This document shows, piece by piece, positions 62,441 through 64,000 of a stretch of DNA of 64,000 bases (within the stretch, counting starts at the first letter, position 1; the number at the start of each line of letters is the position of its first letter). Origin of the DNA: Pseudomonas sp. N3-W (lineage in GTDB: Bacteria; Pseudomonadota; Gammaproteobacteria; Pseudomonadales; Pseudomonadaceae); the NCBI RefSeq assembly GCF_024970185.1, contig NZ_CP103965.1:2662001-2726000 (forward strand). The letters are read 5' to 3'. Below the pieces are notes generated by a model. The model saw only the letters and a list, made by a program, of their open reading frames with translations. It did not search any database and was not told the DNA's origin. The translations under genes were made by a program, and so were the position numbers.

Positions 62441-63217
62441 CTATGCGCTAAGGCGAGTTCTCAGGACGTTGGCCATGTCTTGCAGATCCGCCACCGGATT
62501 GCGCCCGATCAACATCCAGGCATGTTCCATGTCCGCCCAGTACACGACATTCATGCCGTGTCGATGCTCGACCGCAACAGCCCGGCTGCCGCTGTTGGAG
62601 CGGGTGACACACAGCGCCATCGGCCCGTGGGCAGCGTCCAGATACGTGATCTGGGCAATCGGCACGCCATCGTATTCAAGAATTTGCGCACGCTTGAGCT
62701 CAGCGCCCTTCAGCACCAGCTGCGCGGGCAACAGGTTCAGCCCCAGACGGGCGTCGATCAGGCGCAGTTGTGCCCGTTGTGTGCTTTCATCGCCGGGCAG
62801 ATGGGCCAGGGTTTGCGGCACGTAGAGCGACATGTAGTCCGCCACCAGAGCGCGCCAGTTGGTTTTTTGCTGGCTCAGTTGCCAGCCAAGGAACAACCGG
62901 TCCGCCAGCACGCCGCTGACCACCAGGCCAGCCGCTGCTGCCAGAAACCAGCGGCGCCCGAATGCCGGGCGGGCCGGGTCGGGCAGGGTGTCGAGCATCC
63001 CTTGCAGGCGATCCAGCGGCGCCTGTTGGCCAAGCTCATCGTACGCGTCCTTGAACGGCAGACTGCTGCGGGCCAGCCATTGCAGGCGCAGGTTGAGGTT
63101 CGGGTCTTCGCTGACGGCGGCGTCAATGCCGCTGCGCTGCGCGGTGTCGAGTTGATCGTCGAGGTACGCCACCCATTGTTCATCGGTCGGGGGCGTCGGG
63201 CGCGGACGGTCGATCAT
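62441..63217 (-). CDS. Anti-sigma factor
   Basis: A 258-residue membrane anti-sigma factor. The cytoplasmic N-terminal domain (TDEQWVAYLDDQLDTAQRSGIDAAVSEDP) is followed by one helix at about 86-106 (RRWFLAAAAGLVVSGVLADRL). A periplasmic domain of about 150 residues contains IAQITYLDAAHGPMALCVTR. It overlaps the sigma gene by four bases and lies downstream in the same operon. Typical ChrR/RsiW-like membrane anti-sigma layout without a zinc HxxxCxxC motif. The signal is unknown. Confidence 0.85.
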   Translation of the reverse strand: MIDRPRPTPPTDEQWVAYLDDQLDTAQRSGIDAAVSEDPNLNLRLQWLARSSLPFKDAYDELGQQAPLDRLQGMLDTLPDPARPAFGRRWFLAAAAGLVVSGVLADRLFLGWQLSQQKTNWRALVADYMSLYVPQTLAHLPGDESTQRAQLRLIDARLGLNLLPAQLVLKGAELKRAQILEYDGVPIAQITYLDAAHGPMALCVTRSNSGSRAVAVEHRHGMNVVYWADMEHAWMLIGRNPVADLQDMANVLRTRLSA

Positions 63218-63741
63218 CGACGTTCTCCTGTGGTGTTGCTCGGCACGGCTTGCAGAGGCGGGTACTCGGCCAGTTTCAGACGCGCCGTGGCCAGGCGGCT
63301 CATCACGGTGCCGATCGGTACCTGCAGCACTTGGGCCACTTCGCGGTAGGACATGCCTTCGACATAGGCCAGGTACACGGTTTCGCGCTGGGCTTCGGGC
63401 AGGGCATCGACGCGGCGGATGACCTGCGCGGCCAGCACATGGGTTTGCGCCGCGTGTTCGCCGTCGAACGACAACGCATCACCGGCATTCACCAGCCCCT
63501 GACCCTGTCGCACGCGGCGGGCGCGCACTTCATTGAGCCAGATCGAGTGCAAAATGCTCAGCAACCAATGGTCCATACGAGTGCCGGGCACGAACTGCCC
63601 GGCGCGTTCCAGCGCGCGCACGCAAGTGGCCTGCACCAGGTCTTCGGCCACATGCCGTTGCCGGGACAGCAGCAGGCCGTAGCGCCACAAACGCGCCAGG
63701 TGCTGGCCCAACTCTGCTCTAAATGCCTGATCGCTGGCGAT
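63214..63741 (-). CDS. ECF sigma factor
   Basis: A sigma-70 family ECF factor. Region 2 is SRQRHVAEDLVQATCVRALERAGQF with MDHWLLSILHSIWLNEVRARR. Region 4 is LPEAQRETVYLAYVEGMSYREVAQVLQVPIGTVMSRLATAR. The frame has no ATG, GTG or TTG before 63711 with a good site, but homologous sequence (ASDQAFRAELGQH) extends upstream to an ATC at 63741 preceded by GGAGG at five bases. The boundary given assumes that unusual start; TTG at 63711 gives 165 residues. The anti-sigma factor follows. Confidence 0.85.
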   Translation of the reverse strand: MASDQAFRAELGQHLARLWRYGLLLSRQRHVAEDLVQATCVRALERAGQFVPGTRMDHWLLSILHSIWLNEVRARRVRQGQGLVNAGDALSFDGEHAAQTHVLAAQVIRRVDALPEAQRETVYLAYVEGMSYREVAQVLQVPIGTVMSRLATARLKLAEYPPLQAVPSNTTGERR

Positions 63742-63765
63742 GGCGACCTCCGTCCGTTCGGTGTG

Positions 63766-64000
63766 TCAGGTTTTCGATGAATCGTTGATGGCTTCGGCCA
63801 GGTCCTGATATTCCTCGCAGGTGCTGCCGCAGATCGACTTGATGTACTGCAACTGTTCCTGCGCCAGGTCGATCCGGCCCTTGATCACATAGGCTTCGCC
63901 CAGGTATTCGCGGACTTGTGCGTACTGCGGGTCGAGCTTGACCGATTGCAGGTAATAGCCGATGCCCTCGTCGGTGCGTCCCAGTTTACGCGTGGCGTAA
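63766..64000 (-). CDS. C-terminal part of a TPR protein (partial)
   Basis: The frame is open from the window end and codes about 77 residues, ending NDSSKT before a stop at 63766. It contains at least one TPR unit (GRTDEGIGYYLQSVKLDPQYAQVREYLGEAYVIKG) and a second helical repeat (DLAQEQLQYIKSICGSTCEEYQDLAEA) with a CGSTC pair. The start lies beyond the window. It is upstream of the ECF sigma gene on the same strand, perhaps in the same operon. Confidence 0.8.
   Translation of the reverse strand, partial: YATRKLGRTDEGIGYYLQSVKLDPQYAQVREYLGEAYVIKGRIDLAQEQLQYIKSICGSTCEEYQDLAEAINDSSKT

Overview
The window looks like the chromosome of a Pseudomonas of the fluorescens group. GC content is high. 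Gene content and order match Pseudomonas: pepN beside DUF2797, DUF1315 and rhomboid genes, sbcDC, a 1,621-residue NAD-glutamate dehydrogenase, a Bat operon and a Vre/Pdt-type locus. Almost every gene boundary carries the REP/REPIN palindromes typical of these species (a GTGGGAGC core followed by a short GC palindrome). No rRNA, tRNA or CRISPR array was seen.

Layout. 1-4.7 kb: rhomboid protease, DUF1315, DUF2797 and pepN. 4.7-7.0 kb: a gene-free repeat island with a 1.3-kb inverted repeat, two hexanucleotide microsatellites, a REP array and six 110-bp tandem units. 7.0-10.5 kb: a YCF48-like propeller and an MMPL/RND transporter. 10.5-19.1 kb: a non-phosphorylating sugar-acid pathway (FadR-type regulator, IlvD/Edd dehydratase, MFS importer, AraD1/GguC-type dehydratase, 2,5-dioxovalerate dehydrogenase), followed by a secreted lactonase. 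19.2-20.2 kb: three small exported or membrane proteins. 20.2-25.7 kb: GST, sbcC and sbcD. 25.8-28.3 kb: a REPIN array interrupted by an IS110-family element that landed inside a REP. 28.3-35.2 kb: a six-gene MoxR/DUF58/Bat operon. 35.5-37.0 kb: a small acidic protein and an orphan RHS tip with an AT-rich toxin-like C-terminus. 37.5-42.4 kb: gdhB. 42.6-46.6 kb: a lipoprotein, a cupin, an ABM-type monooxygenase, and a MocR regulator divergent from an AhpD-like protein.

46.6-61.6 kb is the most interesting part. A signalling trio resembling P. aeruginosa PUMA3 (VreA with STN and TonB-like domains, ECF sigma VreI, FecR-type VreR) is followed, after an eight-unit REPIN array, by a run of genes. 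These are a Phd/transposase chimera (PhdA-like), a TpsB transporter (PdtB-like), an ExbB fused to a DUF2341/LamG-type lectin region, ExbD, TonB, a porin, a coiled-coil protein, a YbjN protein, a PpiC isomerase and a LysR-like regulator. In P. aeruginosa the interval between vreR and phdA holds the hxc type II secretion genes and the exoprotein gene pdtA. Here only repeats are present. A PHO-box-like site precedes vreA. The likely picture is a phosphate-starvation, TonB-energised surface or secretion system whose secreted substrate is encoded elsewhere or lost.

The window closes with pncA, a second ECF sigma/anti-sigma pair and a truncated TPR gene.
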